Shown: positions 1 through 9,243, counted from the first letter of the stretch. The stretch is DNA of 41,327 nt from Eubacteriaceae bacterium (GCA_030156895.1 JASGLP010000027.1:1-41327); one strand, 5' to 3'. The notes: generated by a model from the letters alone, not told the origin. Made by a program: numbers and translations.

Positions 1-1688
1 AATAAAAAAGTCGATTACGTGTGTTCATACCACAAAAGCCAATCACCTGATCTTTATCAGAAATTGGAATAATGATCTGCGATTTAATATCTGATAATTC
101 GCCTTCATTTATTTCCTGATTGACAAAATCAGGGAGCAAAGAAAGATCAGATGATACAAACACTTCATTATTTAAAATCTTTTCCATACGCCAGTGTTTA
201 TCATTTATAGGAACACTTTGGATTTGTTCTTTAGTGATTTTAATATTAATATTTTTATTGATATATTCACTAATCACTGAATATGTTTTATTTTTCTCGT
301 CAAAAACACAAATATAGGCATGATCAACTAAAAAATACTCACCCACTTTATGAAGTAACGTAGTGATACGCTCATTAAAATTATTTGAACTAGCGCCAAT
401 ACAATCAGTCGAAACTTGTGCGACCAGTTCCTGCATACGAATTTTATTCCTACTCTCATCAATTCGATTGACGAACAATTTATTCAAAAGAACAGCCATG
501 CTGATAAACAATATATAAATCATTATTCGTGCAAGATAATCACCCGCATTGATATTTACAATAACATCAGGCGCTAAAAACCAGACAATCAGCTGTGTTA
601 ACATCGTTGAAACAGAAATAATGATCAACAAAAGTTTTTCTCTGAAAATCAATAAGGGCAACAATAATATAAAAGAAAATGCCCAGACACTCACAGCGCC
701 ATAACGTGCAAAACTGATGGTTATTAAGGGGATTAAAATTCCAGTTATCAAACTTGTGAGAACATCCTTGTATTGCTCTTCAATTTTAAGCTTATTTACC
801 ACTTGAATTGAAAAAGCTGCAACCATAAATAACAAACTTCTGATTAATAGCGTTTGATAACTATTTATTTTATAGAGAAAATAGAAAATGAAAATATTTA
901 AAATCCCACCTATGAAGAAGGCCAGACTAATCAAATTTGCGATCGCTTTTCTTGATAGACCACCAACAATAATTTCCTGTAAATTTCTTTGCCGAGAATT
1001 AAGAGGATTCAGTTTACCCAAGAGTAAACAAATTATCAGCAATGGAAAAAAGAACAACACTGGTGTTAACTGCGTCATGCTGACCCCGTATTTCAACCGC
1101 AATGTTGCTTGAATTGTTACATTCATAAGAAAAAACAGGATTAGTGAGAGAACAACAATAGCCGACTTTTTTTTTAGTTACCGGGTTTTGTTGTCTAAAC
1201 ACATAGCCCCACAACAATGCGATTCCGGCAAAAAAGTAAACCATACTATAAAATTTAATCCCTGCATTTAATAAAACTACCTGGTTGGTATCGATGAATC
1301 CCCATTGAGACAGGGCGAAATTTATTTCCGGAGATTGGAATATGATATACAAGAAAGCAATCATACCTGGAAGATATAATACAAATCGATTGATTTTAAT
1401 TTTTCGGCTACTATTTATATGCTGCAAAGTAAGATCAAGAAATACAATAAAAAATAAACTTCCTGCTAATTTTGATACCTGGTGCCACATTAATGATGAT
1501 TCCGCAGAACCCGAATGAATACTGAATGCCGCTCCCATTGACCAGATTGTAGCTAAAAGTAATAAAACCACGAAAAGATGGTTCCAAAATGTTTTGGGGT
1601 TAAAATACAGCACAAACAAGCCCAAAAACACATATAAAACTGAAGTCAGAAAAAAAATTATTGCCAGTACATCTGACCCGTTAAACAT
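1..1688 (-). pseudogene. Frameshifted 7TM-GAF membrane sensor, 3' part outside the window
   Basis: The reading frame opens at ATG 1688 after a GAGGTG ribosome site and encodes a strongly hydrophobic protein of the histidine-kinase N-terminal 7TM type. After about 173 codons it runs into a nine-A tract (1167-1175) and leaves the conserved frame, ending near 1014 with a nonsense tail. Removing one A restores an open frame to base 1, about 562 codons in all. The restored part has more membrane helices, then a soluble GAF-like domain from about residue 420, with 'VDHAYICVFDE' and a late 'IIIPISDKDQVIGF' strand. Such proteins usually end in GGDEF, HD-GYP or kinase output domains; that part lies beyond the window. 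The frameshift could be a real mutation, phase variation, transcriptional slippage or a homopolymer sequencing error. The domain order is seen; the signalling role is inferred. Confidence 0.7.
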
Positions 1689-1729
1689 CTTTCACCTCAT
1701 TTATGTACAAATTCACTAATTTAATCAAT

Positions 1730-1738
1730 ATTATAGCA
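1730..1738 (-). promoter_or_regulatory. Extended -10 promoter element for the 7TM sensor gene
   Basis: Read on the minus strand, TGCTATAAT lies about 40 bases before ATG 1688: a perfect TATAAT with the TGn extension. No good -35 box is seen at 17 bases, which extended -10 promoters can tolerate. Confidence 0.4.
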
Positions 1739-1764
1739 TAAAAAAACATACTGTGATTATATAA

Positions 1765-2286
1765 TTAACTGAACTTACAATATTCATCCTAATATTTACG
1801 ATTATCCTATCAAATCAGTCAATAATAGATTTTATAACAAAGAATGCTTCTTTCTTTATTAGATCAACCTCAGGCACTTTAGAAAAATTAATTAGTCCTC
1901 TTGAAAAGGATGAGGGAGAATTAACTTTAGCATTTGATGCAGAAATGCAAAAAGCCTCTATCGACAAGCTTCCAGGAATTTTTAACGAAACCTATAAAGC
2001 AGTTATAGCAGGCTTAAAAAATCAGTCAAACTATCAAATTAAGCTTTTTGACCCATTATACTTTTATGCAATTTTAACAACACTTTTTAAAGCCATATTT
2101 TTCAATAAGCTTTTAATTATGCATAGGATTTTTTGTGACAATCTCGATTGCACTGGTCAGCTCGTGAATAACATCCGCTTTAGACTGAACCAAAGTTTCT
2201 TCCATTTTTGTAAACAAAAAACCTTTTCGCGTAACGAAGTATGCGGGATGAAGTTTATTAAGCGCTATCGCGCGTATATCATCTAA
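1765..2286 (+). other. Orphan open frame without an early start codon; possible gene remnant
   Basis: This plus-strand frame stays open for about 173 codons between a stop at 1762-1764 and TAA at 2284-2286. Its right part is antisense to comFB, but about 116 codons lie in DNA not otherwise explained. No ATG, GTG or TTG occurs before ATG 1945, and no ribosome site fits. The translation looks protein-like in the middle ('TLEKLISPLEKDEGELTLAF'), but I recognise no family. It may be the remnant of a gene whose 5' end is lost, or chance. The 1689-2112 stretch holds nothing else except the sensor promoter. Confidence 0.2.
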
Positions 2287-2376
2287 GCATTTTTCACAGG
2301 TGCAAATATCCTTGTATGTTTCCAATAATTTTGGCAACAGATCTTCAACAACTTCTTCCATATAATTTTTAACCAT
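2113..2376 (-). CDS. comFB: ComFB-family protein (late competence development family)
   Basis: This 87-residue protein matches the small ComFB family. It has the opening helix 'MVKNYMEEVVEDLLPKLL', a Cys-rich turn 'CTCEKCLDDIRAIALNKL' and the family hallmark 'HPAYFVTRKG'. The three cysteines could bind a metal, which is not proven here. The ATG at 2376 follows a GAGG site. The gene has its own promoter at 2415-2443 and stands alone between the sensor gene and the dha operon. In Bacillus subtilis, comFB lies within the comF competence operon, but no comFA or comFC is seen here. ComFB-domain proteins in cyanobacteria have been reported to bind cyclic di-GMP, so a second-messenger role is plausible. 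The family call is strong; the function is uncertain. Confidence 0.85.
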   Translation of the reverse strand: MVKNYMEEVVEDLLPKLLETYKDICTCEKCLDDIRAIALNKLHPAYFVTRKGFLFTKMEETLVQSKADVIHELTSAIEIVTKNPMHN

Positions 2377-2414
2377 TTACAACCTCGATTCAAGATTTAA
2401 TCGTTGACAAATGA

Positions 2415-2443
2415 ATTATAGCAGTTAATTAAGAAATAATCAA
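2415..2443 (-). promoter_or_regulatory. Promoter of comFB (TTGATT-17-TATAAT, extended -10)
   Basis: On the minus strand, TTGATT (2438-2443), a 17-base spacer and a perfect TATAAT (2415-2420) with TGC in front form a strong housekeeping promoter. It lies about 40 bases before the comFB ATG. Confidence 0.65.
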
Positions 2444-2484
2444 TAATATTAACAAATTGGTACTTTTTTTTAATTACTATTAAA

Positions 2485-2518
2485 ATTAAAGCTAACAATC
2501 TTCACTGTTAGCTTTAAT
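2485..2518 (-). terminator. Terminator hairpin after dhaM
   Basis: A perfect 13-bp inverted repeat (2485-2497 with 2506-2518, 8-base loop) lies about 20 bases after the dhaM stop. The minus-strand sequence after it is T-rich but interrupted, so termination may be moderate. It separates the dha operon from comFB. Confidence 0.7.
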
Positions 2519-2539
2519 GGCCTAACCAATTTTAATCTA

Positions 2540-2923
2540 TTAAAACTTTTTGTATGCTTTTACTTCTTCAAAAACTTCAAGCATTCTCTCCATCGAAGCA
2601 CCAATTGCGGATTCAACTGCACCAAAGATGCTTGATTCAATGATTGGCGCATCAATAATCTTAATATTTTCGTTTTCCGGCAGCATTTCAATGGCCATTT
2701 CGGAACTCATAACGGCACTTCCTAAATCAACAAGAATTACTACGCCATCTTTTGAGTAAACTGACTCAATTGCAGCCATAATTTTGTTAATATCCGTACC
2801 AATACCACCGTCTTCCATTCCACCGGCTGCAACTAATTTTGCATCTGGTGCCATTTGTGAGGCGAGGTCTACCGCGCCTTCAGCAATTTTTTGGCTGTGT
2901 GAAACAATTACAATACCTACCAT
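2540..2923 (-). CDS. dhaM: DhaM, PTS phosphotransferase subunit of dihydroxyacetone kinase
   Basis: DhaM relays phosphate from the phosphotransferase system to ADP bound on DhaL. The 127-residue protein is a single EIIA-mannose-like domain. 'GIVIVSHS' near the N-terminus carries the phospho-accepting histidine (about residue 9), followed by 'DGVVILVDLGSAVMSSEMA'. The HPr and EI-like domains fused to E. coli DhaM are absent, so general PTS proteins encoded elsewhere must supply the phosphate. I start it at ATG 2923, which follows AAAGGAAAATT; the upstream in-frame TTG at 2938 would lie in that ribosome site. It is the last gene of dhaKLM, 113 bases after dhaL across a gap that holds a stem-loop. 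Confidence 0.93.
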   Translation of the reverse strand: MVGIVIVSHSQKIAEGAVDLASQMAPDAKLVAAGGMEDGGIGTDINKIMAAIESVYSKDGVVILVDLGSAVMSSEMAIEMLPENENIKIIDAPIIESSIFGAVESAIGASMERMLEVFEEVKAYKKF

Positions 2924-2956
2924 AATTTTCCTTTCCAATCAAAAATAAATCGAGGC

Positions 2957-2997
2957 AAGTGCAAAACTAATGCTTATAACACGTGTGTTTTGCACTT
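2957..2997 (-). repeat. 11-bp inverted repeat between dhaL and dhaM
   Basis: A perfect 11-bp inverted repeat (2957-2967 with 2987-2997, 19-base loop) lies in the 113-base gap before dhaM. On the minus strand it is followed by a short T-rich stretch before the dhaM ribosome site. It could be a partial terminator or an mRNA-stabilising stem that sets the ratio of DhaM to DhaK and DhaL. That role is inferred. Confidence 0.5.
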
Positions 2998-3036
2998 ACC
3001 CTGAAAATAGTTATTGGTTATATCTTACTCTAGAAA

Positions 3037-3666
3037 CTACTTTTTTGCAATTTCTTTAGCGGCCTGAAATAAATATGCCATTGATGTTGCACCAGGATCC
3101 TGATGACCGATACTTCGCTCACCTAAATAACTGGCTCGTCCTTTTGTGGCGATAATTGTCTTTGTAAATTCGACGCCATCCCAAGCAGCTTGTTCACCTT
3201 TTACAATTGCATCTTCTATGGAGTCACCAGCTTCAATGGAAGCTTTGATTTGATCCAGAGCCGGCATAATACTGTCAAGCATAGTTTTTTCGCCTTTAAC
3301 AGCTTTACCGCGAGATTGAATACCAACAATCGCCTCCTGGAACATATTGATAATATCCTGTTCAGAAAGCTCATCCTTGCCTTTTACAACCATGCCTGCT
3401 TTCATAAAAGCTGTTCCATATAATGGGCCTGAAGCTCCACCAACGGTGGAAACTAAAGTCATACCAACGGACTTCAGTATTTCATCAGTTCCTTTTTCTT
3501 CGAAAGTTGGCAGTTTTTCTATAACTGCTTTCATTCCGCGACTCATATTAATACCGTGGTCGCCATCACCAATAGCCTGATCAAGATCTGTTAATTCCTG
3601 TCGGTGTTCTGTCATTTTATCAGCGAAAAGCCTGATAAAATCCAGCACTTCTACCTTTGTTGCCAT
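3037..3666 (-). CDS. dhaL: DhaL, ADP-binding subunit of dihydroxyacetone kinase
   Basis: DhaL holds ADP/ATP as a cofactor and transfers phosphate to dihydroxyacetone bound on DhaK. The protein is 209 residues, the normal size for the PTS-dependent subunit. The 'DLDQAIGDGDHG' motif at about residues 27-38 supplies the aspartates that bind two magnesium ions. 'GGASGPLYG' (about residue 75) and the late 'SIGHQDPGATS' are also family hallmarks. ATG 3666 follows an AGGGA site. The gene starts 14 bases after dhaK, so the two are co-transcribed and probably made in equal amounts. Confidence 0.96.
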   Translation of the reverse strand: MATKVEVLDFIRLFADKMTEHRQELTDLDQAIGDGDHGINMSRGMKAVIEKLPTFEEKGTDEILKSVGMTLVSTVGGASGPLYGTAFMKAGMVVKGKDELSEQDIINMFQEAIVGIQSRGKAVKGEKTMLDSIMPALDQIKASIEAGDSIEDAIVKGEQAAWDGVEFTKTIIATKGRASYLGERSIGHQDPGATSMAYLFQAAKEIAKK

Positions 3667-3680
3667 AGTATCCCTCGTTT

Positions 3681-4673
3681 CTACATTTTAAAGCCAATGG
3701 TGTCAGCTTCAGCCATCAGTAATTCTTTTAATTCATCATCTAGTTTTAACAGTGTGATTGAGGCTCCTGCCATATCAATGGACGTCATGTAATCACCAAC
3801 AAAAGTTTTAAACACCTTAATACCTTTTTCAGCAAGAATCTGCTGCACCCGTCGATTTAAAATATATAATTCCATCGGCGGTGTCGCCCCAGCGCCATTT
3901 ACCATAACAGCTACTTCATCACCTGTTTCTGGAGACATGTCTTTTAAAATTCTTTCCATTAGATAATCGACAATTTCATCAGCAGTTTGAATTGGCTTTC
4001 TTTCTGTACCCGGTTCACCATGAATGCCGATGCCCAGTTCCATTTCTTCTTCGGTTAATTCAAAGCCAGGTTTTCCTGCTGCCGGTACCGTACAAGGTTT
4101 TAAGGCTACACCCATCGTTCTGACATTTGCAATAACTTTTTCTGCAGTATTTTTGACATCATCAAGAGATGCACCCGTTTCAGCTTTTGCACCGGCAATT
4201 TTATGCACAAAAACCGTTCCAGCTACACCACGTCTACCTGTGGTATATAAGCTGTCTTCCACGGCTACATCATCGTTTGTTACAACATTGACAACCTTAA
4301 TACCTTCAGCTTCAGCAAGTTCTGCTGCCATTTCGAAATTCATAATATCGCCTGTATAGTTTTTAATAACTAAAAGCACACCTTGGCCAGCATCGACTGC
4401 TTTAATTGCTTCAAAAACCTGATCCGGCGTAGGAGAAGTAAACACTGATCCGGCAACTGCACCATCGAGCATTCCTTTTCCCACAAAACCACCATGTGAT
4501 GGTTCATGACCACTTCCGCCGCCACTAACCAATGCGACTTTTCCAGCTTTTTTATCTGATCGTACTAGTACATCAAAACCTTCCAAACGGGTGACATACT
4601 CTGGATGCGCCAGAACGATACCTTCCAGCATTTCATTTTCAACGTTTTCAACATCATTAATAAATTTTTTCAT
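3681..4673 (-). CDS. dhaK: DhaK, dihydroxyacetone-binding subunit of dihydroxyacetone kinase
   Basis: DhaK binds dihydroxyacetone covalently and receives phosphate from DhaL, giving dihydroxyacetone phosphate for glycolysis. The 330-residue length is typical. 'GGGSGHEPSHGG' at about residues 51-62 forms part of the substrate pocket. His218 in 'GIGIHGEPG' is the expected hemiaminal-forming residue. ATG 4673 follows a perfect AGGAGG; the longer frame upstream has no such site and would place the ribosome site inside the gene. It is the first gene of dhaKLM. No glycerol dehydrogenase or DhaS/DhaR regulator gene is next to it, so the source of dihydroxyacetone and the control of the operon are not shown here. 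Confidence 0.97.
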   Translation of the reverse strand: MKKFINDVENVENEMLEGIVLAHPEYVTRLEGFDVLVRSDKKAGKVALVSGGGSGHEPSHGGFVGKGMLDGAVAGSVFTSPTPDQVFEAIKAVDAGQGVLLVIKNYTGDIMNFEMAAELAEAEGIKVVNVVTNDDVAVEDSLYTTGRRGVAGTVFVHKIAGAKAETGASLDDVKNTAEKVIANVRTMGVALKPCTVPAAGKPGFELTEEEMELGIGIHGEPGTERKPIQTADEIVDYLMERILKDMSPETGDEVAVMVNGAGATPPMELYILNRRVQQILAEKGIKVFKTFVGDYMTSIDMAGASITLLKLDDELKELLMAEADTIGFKM

Positions 4674-4854
4674 AAGACTTCCTCCTAGAATCATTATTAG
4701 TAGCATTATTCATACTATATCACTTTTATACCCAATTAGAAGGTAAATTTTCTGACAATAACCAGTATTTTTTTGCACATTAAACATCATAACTTTTCTT
4801 GAAAAGAAAATATTTTGGCAAAATTCAATTTTGTTGTGCTTTTTCGCCCGATTT

Positions 4855-5649
4855 TCAAGATAATTCTAATGCGATTGTCTCTTTCAAACTATCCTTTAAA
4901 GATTTTATATAGTCATAAAGATATGCATCGGCCTTTTCCCCATGTTCTTCAATAATTCGCACGATAGCACTTCCGACAATGACCCCATCTGACACGGCTC
5001 CTATTGTTTTTACCTGATCAGGCGTAGAAATCCCAAAACCTACTGCAACAGGAACACTACTGACTTTTTTTATTTGCTTAATAATTGCCTCAAGATCGGT
5101 ATTAATTTCATTTCTAACACCCGTTACCCCCATAGAAGAAACCAGATAAATAAAGCCAGTCGCTGGCTTTGCTAATTTGACAATACGATCTTGTGATGTC
5201 GGTGCAATCAAAGTTATCCGATCTATACCATATTTTTTTGACAGCTCCATAACCTCTTCTTTTTCTTCGAAAGGCAGGTCTGGAATAATGACGCCGTCAA
5301 TTCCACTTTCCTGACAGTTTTTGAAAAAACGCTCAGCCCCATAGACAAAAACCGGATTCATATAAGTTAAAAAAACTAGTGGAATTTGTGTTTTTTCTCT
5401 TATTTTTTTTACCATACCAAAAAGAGAATCGGTCGTCGTCCCCGCCTCAAGAGCCCGCTTATTGGCTTTTTCAATCACAAGACCTTCAGCCACCGGATCA
5501 GAAAAAGGAATGCCAATCTCAACCAAATCAACGCCAGCTTTTTCCATCTCAAGAATGTAATCAATTGTTTTTTCAATAGACGGATCACCACCAGTTAAAA
5601 AACCTATTAAAGCTTTCTTTTGATTAAATGCCTGATCTATTCTACTCAT
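4855..5649 (-). CDS. trpA: Tryptophan synthase alpha subunit
   Basis: TrpA cleaves indole-3-glycerol phosphate to indole and glyceraldehyde 3-phosphate and passes indole to TrpB through a tunnel. The 264-residue TIM barrel carries the catalytic Glu in '[14 protein letters not shown]' (about residue 44) and the Asp of the same motif (about 51). '[10 protein letters not shown]' and '[10 protein letters not shown]' are the phosphate-binding loops. ATG 5649 has GGGGAG before it; the longer frame to 5688 would begin inside trpB without a site. The start overlaps the trpB stop by 8 bases, which suggests translational coupling. It is the last trp gene. I see no strong terminator between it and dhaK. 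Confidence 0.96.
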   Translation of the reverse strand: MSRIDQAFNQKKALIGFLTGGDPSIEKTIDYILEMEKAGVDLVEIGIPFSDPVAEGLVIEKANKRALEAGTTTDSLFGMVKKIREKTQIPLVFLTYMNPVFVYGAERFFKNCQESGIDGVIIPDLPFEEKEEVMELSKKYGIDRITLIAPTSQDRIVKLAKPATGFIYLVSSMGVTGVRNEINTDLEAIIKQIKKVSSVPVAVGFGISTPDQVKTIGAVSDGVIVGSAIVRIIEEHGEKADAYLYDYIKSLKDSLKETIALELS

Positions 5650-6826
5650 AAATATTCTCCCCTTTATATCTGGCAATTGCTGCCACATCTTTGTCTCCTC
5701 TTCCCGAAATGTTGATTACAACAATTTGATCTTCTTTCATCTGAGGTACCAATTTTAATGCATGGGCAACTGCATGTGACGACTCAATGGCTGGAATAAT
5801 GCCTTCGGTTCGCGACAGATATTCAAAAGCTTCAACCGCTTCATCATCTGTAACCGGCACGTACTCAGCTCGTTTAGTGTCAAAAAGATGTGCATGCTCA
5901 GGTCCGATGCCAGGATAGTCCAATCCAGCAGAAATGGAATAAACAGGTGCAATCTGACCATACTCGTCCTGACAAAAGTAGGACTTCATACCATGAAAAA
6001 TCCCCAAAGTCCCTTTTGACAAGGTTGCTGCATGCTGCTCTGTATCAATGCCACGACCAGCGGCTTCGCAGCCGATGAGCCTGACTGAATGATCGTCAAT
6101 AAAATTATAAAAGGCTCCCATCGCATTACTGCCGCCACCCACACAAGCCAATACGACATCAGGCAGCTTGCCTTCTTTTAAAAGGATCTGTTCTTTTATC
6201 TCTTTACTGATAACACTTTGAAAATCTCTAACCATTTCCGGAAAGGGGTGCGGGCCCATGACCGAACCAAGTACATAATGGGTGTCATCAACACGTTTAG
6301 TCCATTCTCTAAAGGTCTCATTCACAGCATCCTTTAAAGTCATTGTCCCTGAAGTAACCACATTGACTTTCGAACCTAAAAGCCGCATGCGATAGACGTT
6401 TAATGCCTGGCGATCAGTATCTTCTTTTCCCATGAATATTTCGCATTCCATTCCAAACAAGGCAGCCGCCGTGGCTGTTGCCACGCCATGCTGTCCCGCG
6501 CCTGTTTCTGCAATCAGACGCGTTTTACCCATTTTTTTTGCAAGTAGCGCCTGACCCAAAACATTATTGATTTTATGTGAACCAGTGTGATTTAAATCTT
6601 CCCTTTTTAAATAAATTTTTGCACCATTTAAATCTTCGGTCATTTTCTTAGCAAAATATAATCGGGATGGACGACCGGCATATTCATCAAGTAAACTTTT
6701 TAATTCTAAATTAAACTGCTCATCATCTTTATAACGCTGATAGGCATTTTCGAGTTCGATAATTGCATTCATCAGAGTTTCAGGTATAAATTGACCACCA
6801 TGAACCCCATATTTTCCTTTTCTCAT
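5642..6826 (-). CDS. trpB: Tryptophan synthase beta subunit
   Basis: TrpB condenses indole with L-serine using pyridoxal phosphate, the final step of tryptophan synthesis. The 394-residue protein is the standard TrpB1 type. It has '[14 protein letters not shown]' at the N-terminus, the PLP lysine Lys85 in '[10 protein letters not shown]', the catalytic loop '[12 protein letters not shown]' (about 107) and the phosphate-binding 'GGGSNAMG'. The start overlaps the trpF stop as ATGA, and AGGAG lies just upstream. It forms the alpha2-beta2 complex with the product of the next gene, trpA. Confidence 0.98.
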   Translation of the reverse strand: MRKGKYGVHGGQFIPETLMNAIIELENAYQRYKDDEQFNLELKSLLDEYAGRPSRLYFAKKMTEDLNGAKIYLKREDLNHTGSHKINNVLGQALLAKKMGKTRLIAETGAGQHGVATATAAALFGMECEIFMGKEDTDRQALNVYRMRLLGSKVNVVTSGTMTLKDAVNETFREWTKRVDDTHYVLGSVMGPHPFPEMVRDFQSVISKEIKEQILLKEGKLPDVVLACVGGGSNAMGAFYNFIDDHSVRLIGCEAAGRGIDTEQHAATLSKGTLGIFHGMKSYFCQDEYGQIAPVYSISAGLDYPGIGPEHAHLFDTKRAEYVPVTDDEAVEAFEYLSRTEGIIPAIESSHAVAHALKLVPQMKEDQIVVINISGRGDKDVAAIARYKGENIYE

Positions 6827-7446
6827 TTAATTCTCCTGACTTTTTCAATAATTTTTTTTATTTTTTCTGGATCTTTAAAACCATTACTCTCGACACCACT
6901 ACTTAAGTCGATACAATATGGATTAAGTTGATTAATGGCCAATTCAACATTTGATAACTGAATACCGCCTGCTAAAAAAAATGGCCCTTTTATTTCTTTT
7001 AAAAGATTCCAATCAAAGGTTTGGCCGCCGCCACCATAAATATTTTTATCGAAACTATCATATAAATGATAGTCAACCATTTCATTTTCTTCAAAATCAA
7101 ATTTACTTTTTACTCTTACTGCCTTAATGATCATTGTTTCCCTTGATGATAGCTTCTCTCTCAAGTTTTTAATATACTTTGCGTCTTCATCGCCATGGAG
7201 CTGAATCAAATCGATGACACCTGATTCTACGATATCACTAATTTCATCTATGGGATGATTAACAAAAACACCAACTGACTGAATTTTAGAATTAAGTAAC
7301 TTTTTTAAATTAATAGCTGATTTAAGATCAATTTGACGTTTGCTTTTAGCAAATACAAAGCCAATATAATCAGGTAAATAGTGGTTAACCGCTTCTATAT
7401 CCTGCCTTCTGCTCAAACCACAGATTTTAATTTTTGTTTGCTTCAT
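6823..7446 (-). CDS. trpF: Phosphoribosylanthranilate isomerase
   Basis: TrpF performs the Amadori rearrangement of phosphoribosylanthranilate to the carboxyphenylamino-deoxyribulose phosphate used by TrpC. The 207-residue barrel has the general base Cys9 in 'KICGL', a conserved Asp in 'YHLYDSF', and the phosphate-binding motifs 'GGGGQTFDW', 'FFLAGGI' and 'IDLSSGVE'. It is rich in Lys and Ile like the rest of this AT-rich genome. ATG 7446 lies one base after the trpC stop, with AAGGG in front, and the gene overlaps trpB by four bases. It is a separate gene here, not fused to trpC as in E. coli. Confidence 0.96.
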   Translation of the reverse strand: MKQTKIKICGLSRRQDIEAVNHYLPDYIGFVFAKSKRQIDLKSAINLKKLLNSKIQSVGVFVNHPIDEISDIVESGVIDLIQLHGDEDAKYIKNLREKLSSRETMIIKAVRVKSKFDFEENEMVDYHLYDSFDKNIYGGGGQTFDWNLLKEIKGPFFLAGGIQLSNVELAINQLNPYCIDLSSGVESNGFKDPEKIKKIIEKVRRIK

Positions 7447-7447
7447 T

Positions 7448-8218
7448 TTAACCCTTTAGCTGTTCAAGCATCTGCTTTTTATTTTTACATCGCATTAATG
7501 TCTCGCCAATCAAAACTGCATTGGTCTTGTTTTCTTTTAGCATACTGATATCTTCAGCTGTTTTAATCCCGCTTTCAGAAACGAACAATATATCTTCTGG
7601 AACAAATTGTCGCAAGCTGATACTATTATTTATATCAACTTCAAAAGTTTTTAAATCACGATTATTTACGCCAATAATTCTTGCGCCTGCCCGTAAGGCC
7701 ATCCTTACTTCTGTTTCGTCATGGGTTTCAACTAATGCCGACAAACCCAAGTGATCAGCAATTTCCAAGTACTCTTTTAGTGACTCTTCCGATAAAATTG
7801 CACAGATTAAAAGAATGGCGTCTGCCCCTATTAAGGCAGCTTCATAAATCTGATAAGGGTCAATTGTGAAATCTTTTCGAATAAGAGGTATTGAAACCGC
7901 CTGTTTAACCGCTCTTAGAATATCATCCGAGCCTTTAAAATACTCTGGCTCTGTTAAAACGGAAATTGCATCTGCTCCAGCTTTTTCATAATCCCTGGCA
8001 ATTTCTAGAAAGGGAAAGTCATCATCAATGATACCTTTAGATGGTGAAGCTTTTTTTATCTCACAAATAAATGCCAAATCATTTTTCCTGAGTGCTTTTT
8101 CAAAGGAAAACGGATCTTCCTTTTGTTTAATCTGGTCTTTTATTTCCTGCAAAGACTTTTCCGACTTGAGCTTTTCAAGTCGTAGTTTAGTGGATTTAAC
8201 AATTTTATCCAGAATCAT
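7448..8218 (-). CDS. trpC: Indole-3-glycerol phosphate synthase
   Basis: TrpC closes the indole ring, giving indole-3-glycerol phosphate with loss of CO2 and water. The 256-residue barrel starts with the usual N-terminal helix and has 'CEIKKASPSKG' at about residues 50-60, 'LIRKDFTID', 'GVNNRDL' and 'VSESGI', all diagnostic. ATG 8218 overlaps the trpD stop as ATGA. It is a monofunctional gene between trpD and trpF. Confidence 0.97.
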   Translation of the reverse strand: MILDKIVKSTKLRLEKLKSEKSLQEIKDQIKQKEDPFSFEKALRKNDLAFICEIKKASPSKGIIDDDFPFLEIARDYEKAGADAISVLTEPEYFKGSDDILRAVKQAVSIPLIRKDFTIDPYQIYEAALIGADAILLICAILSEESLKEYLEIADHLGLSALVETHDETEVRMALRAGARIIGVNNRDLKTFEVDINNSISLRQFVPEDILFVSESGIKTAEDISMLKENKTNAVLIGETLMRCKNKKQMLEQLKG

Positions 8219-9243
8219 GCGATTCCCTCATTTTTAAATCCTTCGCTTAAACTGATCAGTTCCTTAAGCTTTTCAATGGCAGCCTTTGAATCGATAGCTG
8301 ATTCTGCAACTTTTACGCATTCTCTAAGCGTATGTCCTTTTTGGGCTAAATATAGTGCAAATGCTGAATTCATTATTACGATATCGCGCTTTGGTCCCTT
8401 TTCACCTTCAAGGATAGCACGGGCTATTGCCGCATTTTCCTGAACATTGCCACCGATCAAATCCTTTAACTCGCATCTTTCCAATCCCAATTGTTCTGGT
8501 GTGATCAAAAAGCTGTTTAGTTGGTCGCCATTTATTTCGCATACAGAAGTCGTATCAGTCAGGGTTATTTCATCCAAGCCATCATGCCCGTGTACAACCA
8601 TTCCCCTTTTAACCTTTAATTTAAGCAAAACTTTCGCCATTGCTTCAACGAGATTTTCATCATAAACCCCAAGCAGAGTCATATTAGCTCCAGCCGGATT
8701 TGCCAGCGGGCCGAGAATATTAAAAATAGTCCGTATTCCCATCTCTTTTCGCACTGGCGCCGCATATTTCATCGATGCATGATAAGTAGGGGCAAACATA
8801 AAACAGATTCCGATTTGTTTTAAAATTTTCTGACTTTCCTCGGCACTCAGCATTATATTAACACCTAGCGCTTCTAAAAGATCTGCGCTACCACATTTAC
8901 TGGAAACACTGCGATTGCCATGTTTGGCAACAGGGACACCTGCTGCCGCTATCACTAATGAGGATATCGTAGAAATATTAAATGTTGCAACTTCATCGCC
9001 CCCAGTCCCAACTATATCCAAAACATCCTGTTCAGGCTTTATTTTTGCGCTTTTTTCCCGCATGACCATTGCAGAACCAGTAATTTCATCAATCGTTTCT
9101 CCCTTTAGGCGTAAGCCAGTAAGATATGCGCCGATTTGAGCTGGCGTCGCATTTCCACTCATGATTTGATCCATTGCATCATAAGCTTCTTCAATGCTTA
9201 GACTAACACCATTTACCACCTTGCAAATTGCTTCTTTAATCAT
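8215..9243 (-). CDS. trpD: Anthranilate phosphoribosyltransferase
   Basis: TrpD attaches the phosphoribosyl group of PRPP to anthranilate. The 342-residue protein has the normal length for a stand-alone enzyme. The diphosphate loop 'GTGGD' (about residues 80-84), 'KHGNRSVSSKCGSADLLEALG' (about 107) and 'FNILGPLANPA' bind PRPP, magnesium and anthranilate. The start overlaps the trpG stop as ATGA, and the stop overlaps the trpC start in the same way. No glutaminase domain is fused to it. Confidence 0.97.
   Translation of the reverse strand: MIKEAICKVVNGVSLSIEEAYDAMDQIMSGNATPAQIGAYLTGLRLKGETIDEITGSAMVMREKSAKIKPEQDVLDIVGTGGDEVATFNISTISSLVIAAAGVPVAKHGNRSVSSKCGSADLLEALGVNIMLSAEESQKILKQIGICFMFAPTYHASMKYAAPVRKEMGIRTIFNILGPLANPAGANMTLLGVYDENLVEAMAKVLLKLKVKRGMVVHGHDGLDEITLTDTTSVCEINGDQLNSFLITPEQLGLERCELKDLIGGNVQENAAIARAILEGEKGPKRDIVIMNSAFALYLAQKGHTLRECVKVAESAIDSKAAIEKLKELISLSEGFKNEGIA

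Noticed and set aside
888-1112. Plus-strand frame of 74 codons over the sensor gene
   Set aside because: It is a shadow of the frame-corrected sensor, whose hydrophobic and GAF parts explain this region.
4740-4854. AT-rich inverted repeats after trpA as a terminator
   Set aside because: Stems are 6-7 bp of nearly only A-T pairs and lack a T-run in the right place.
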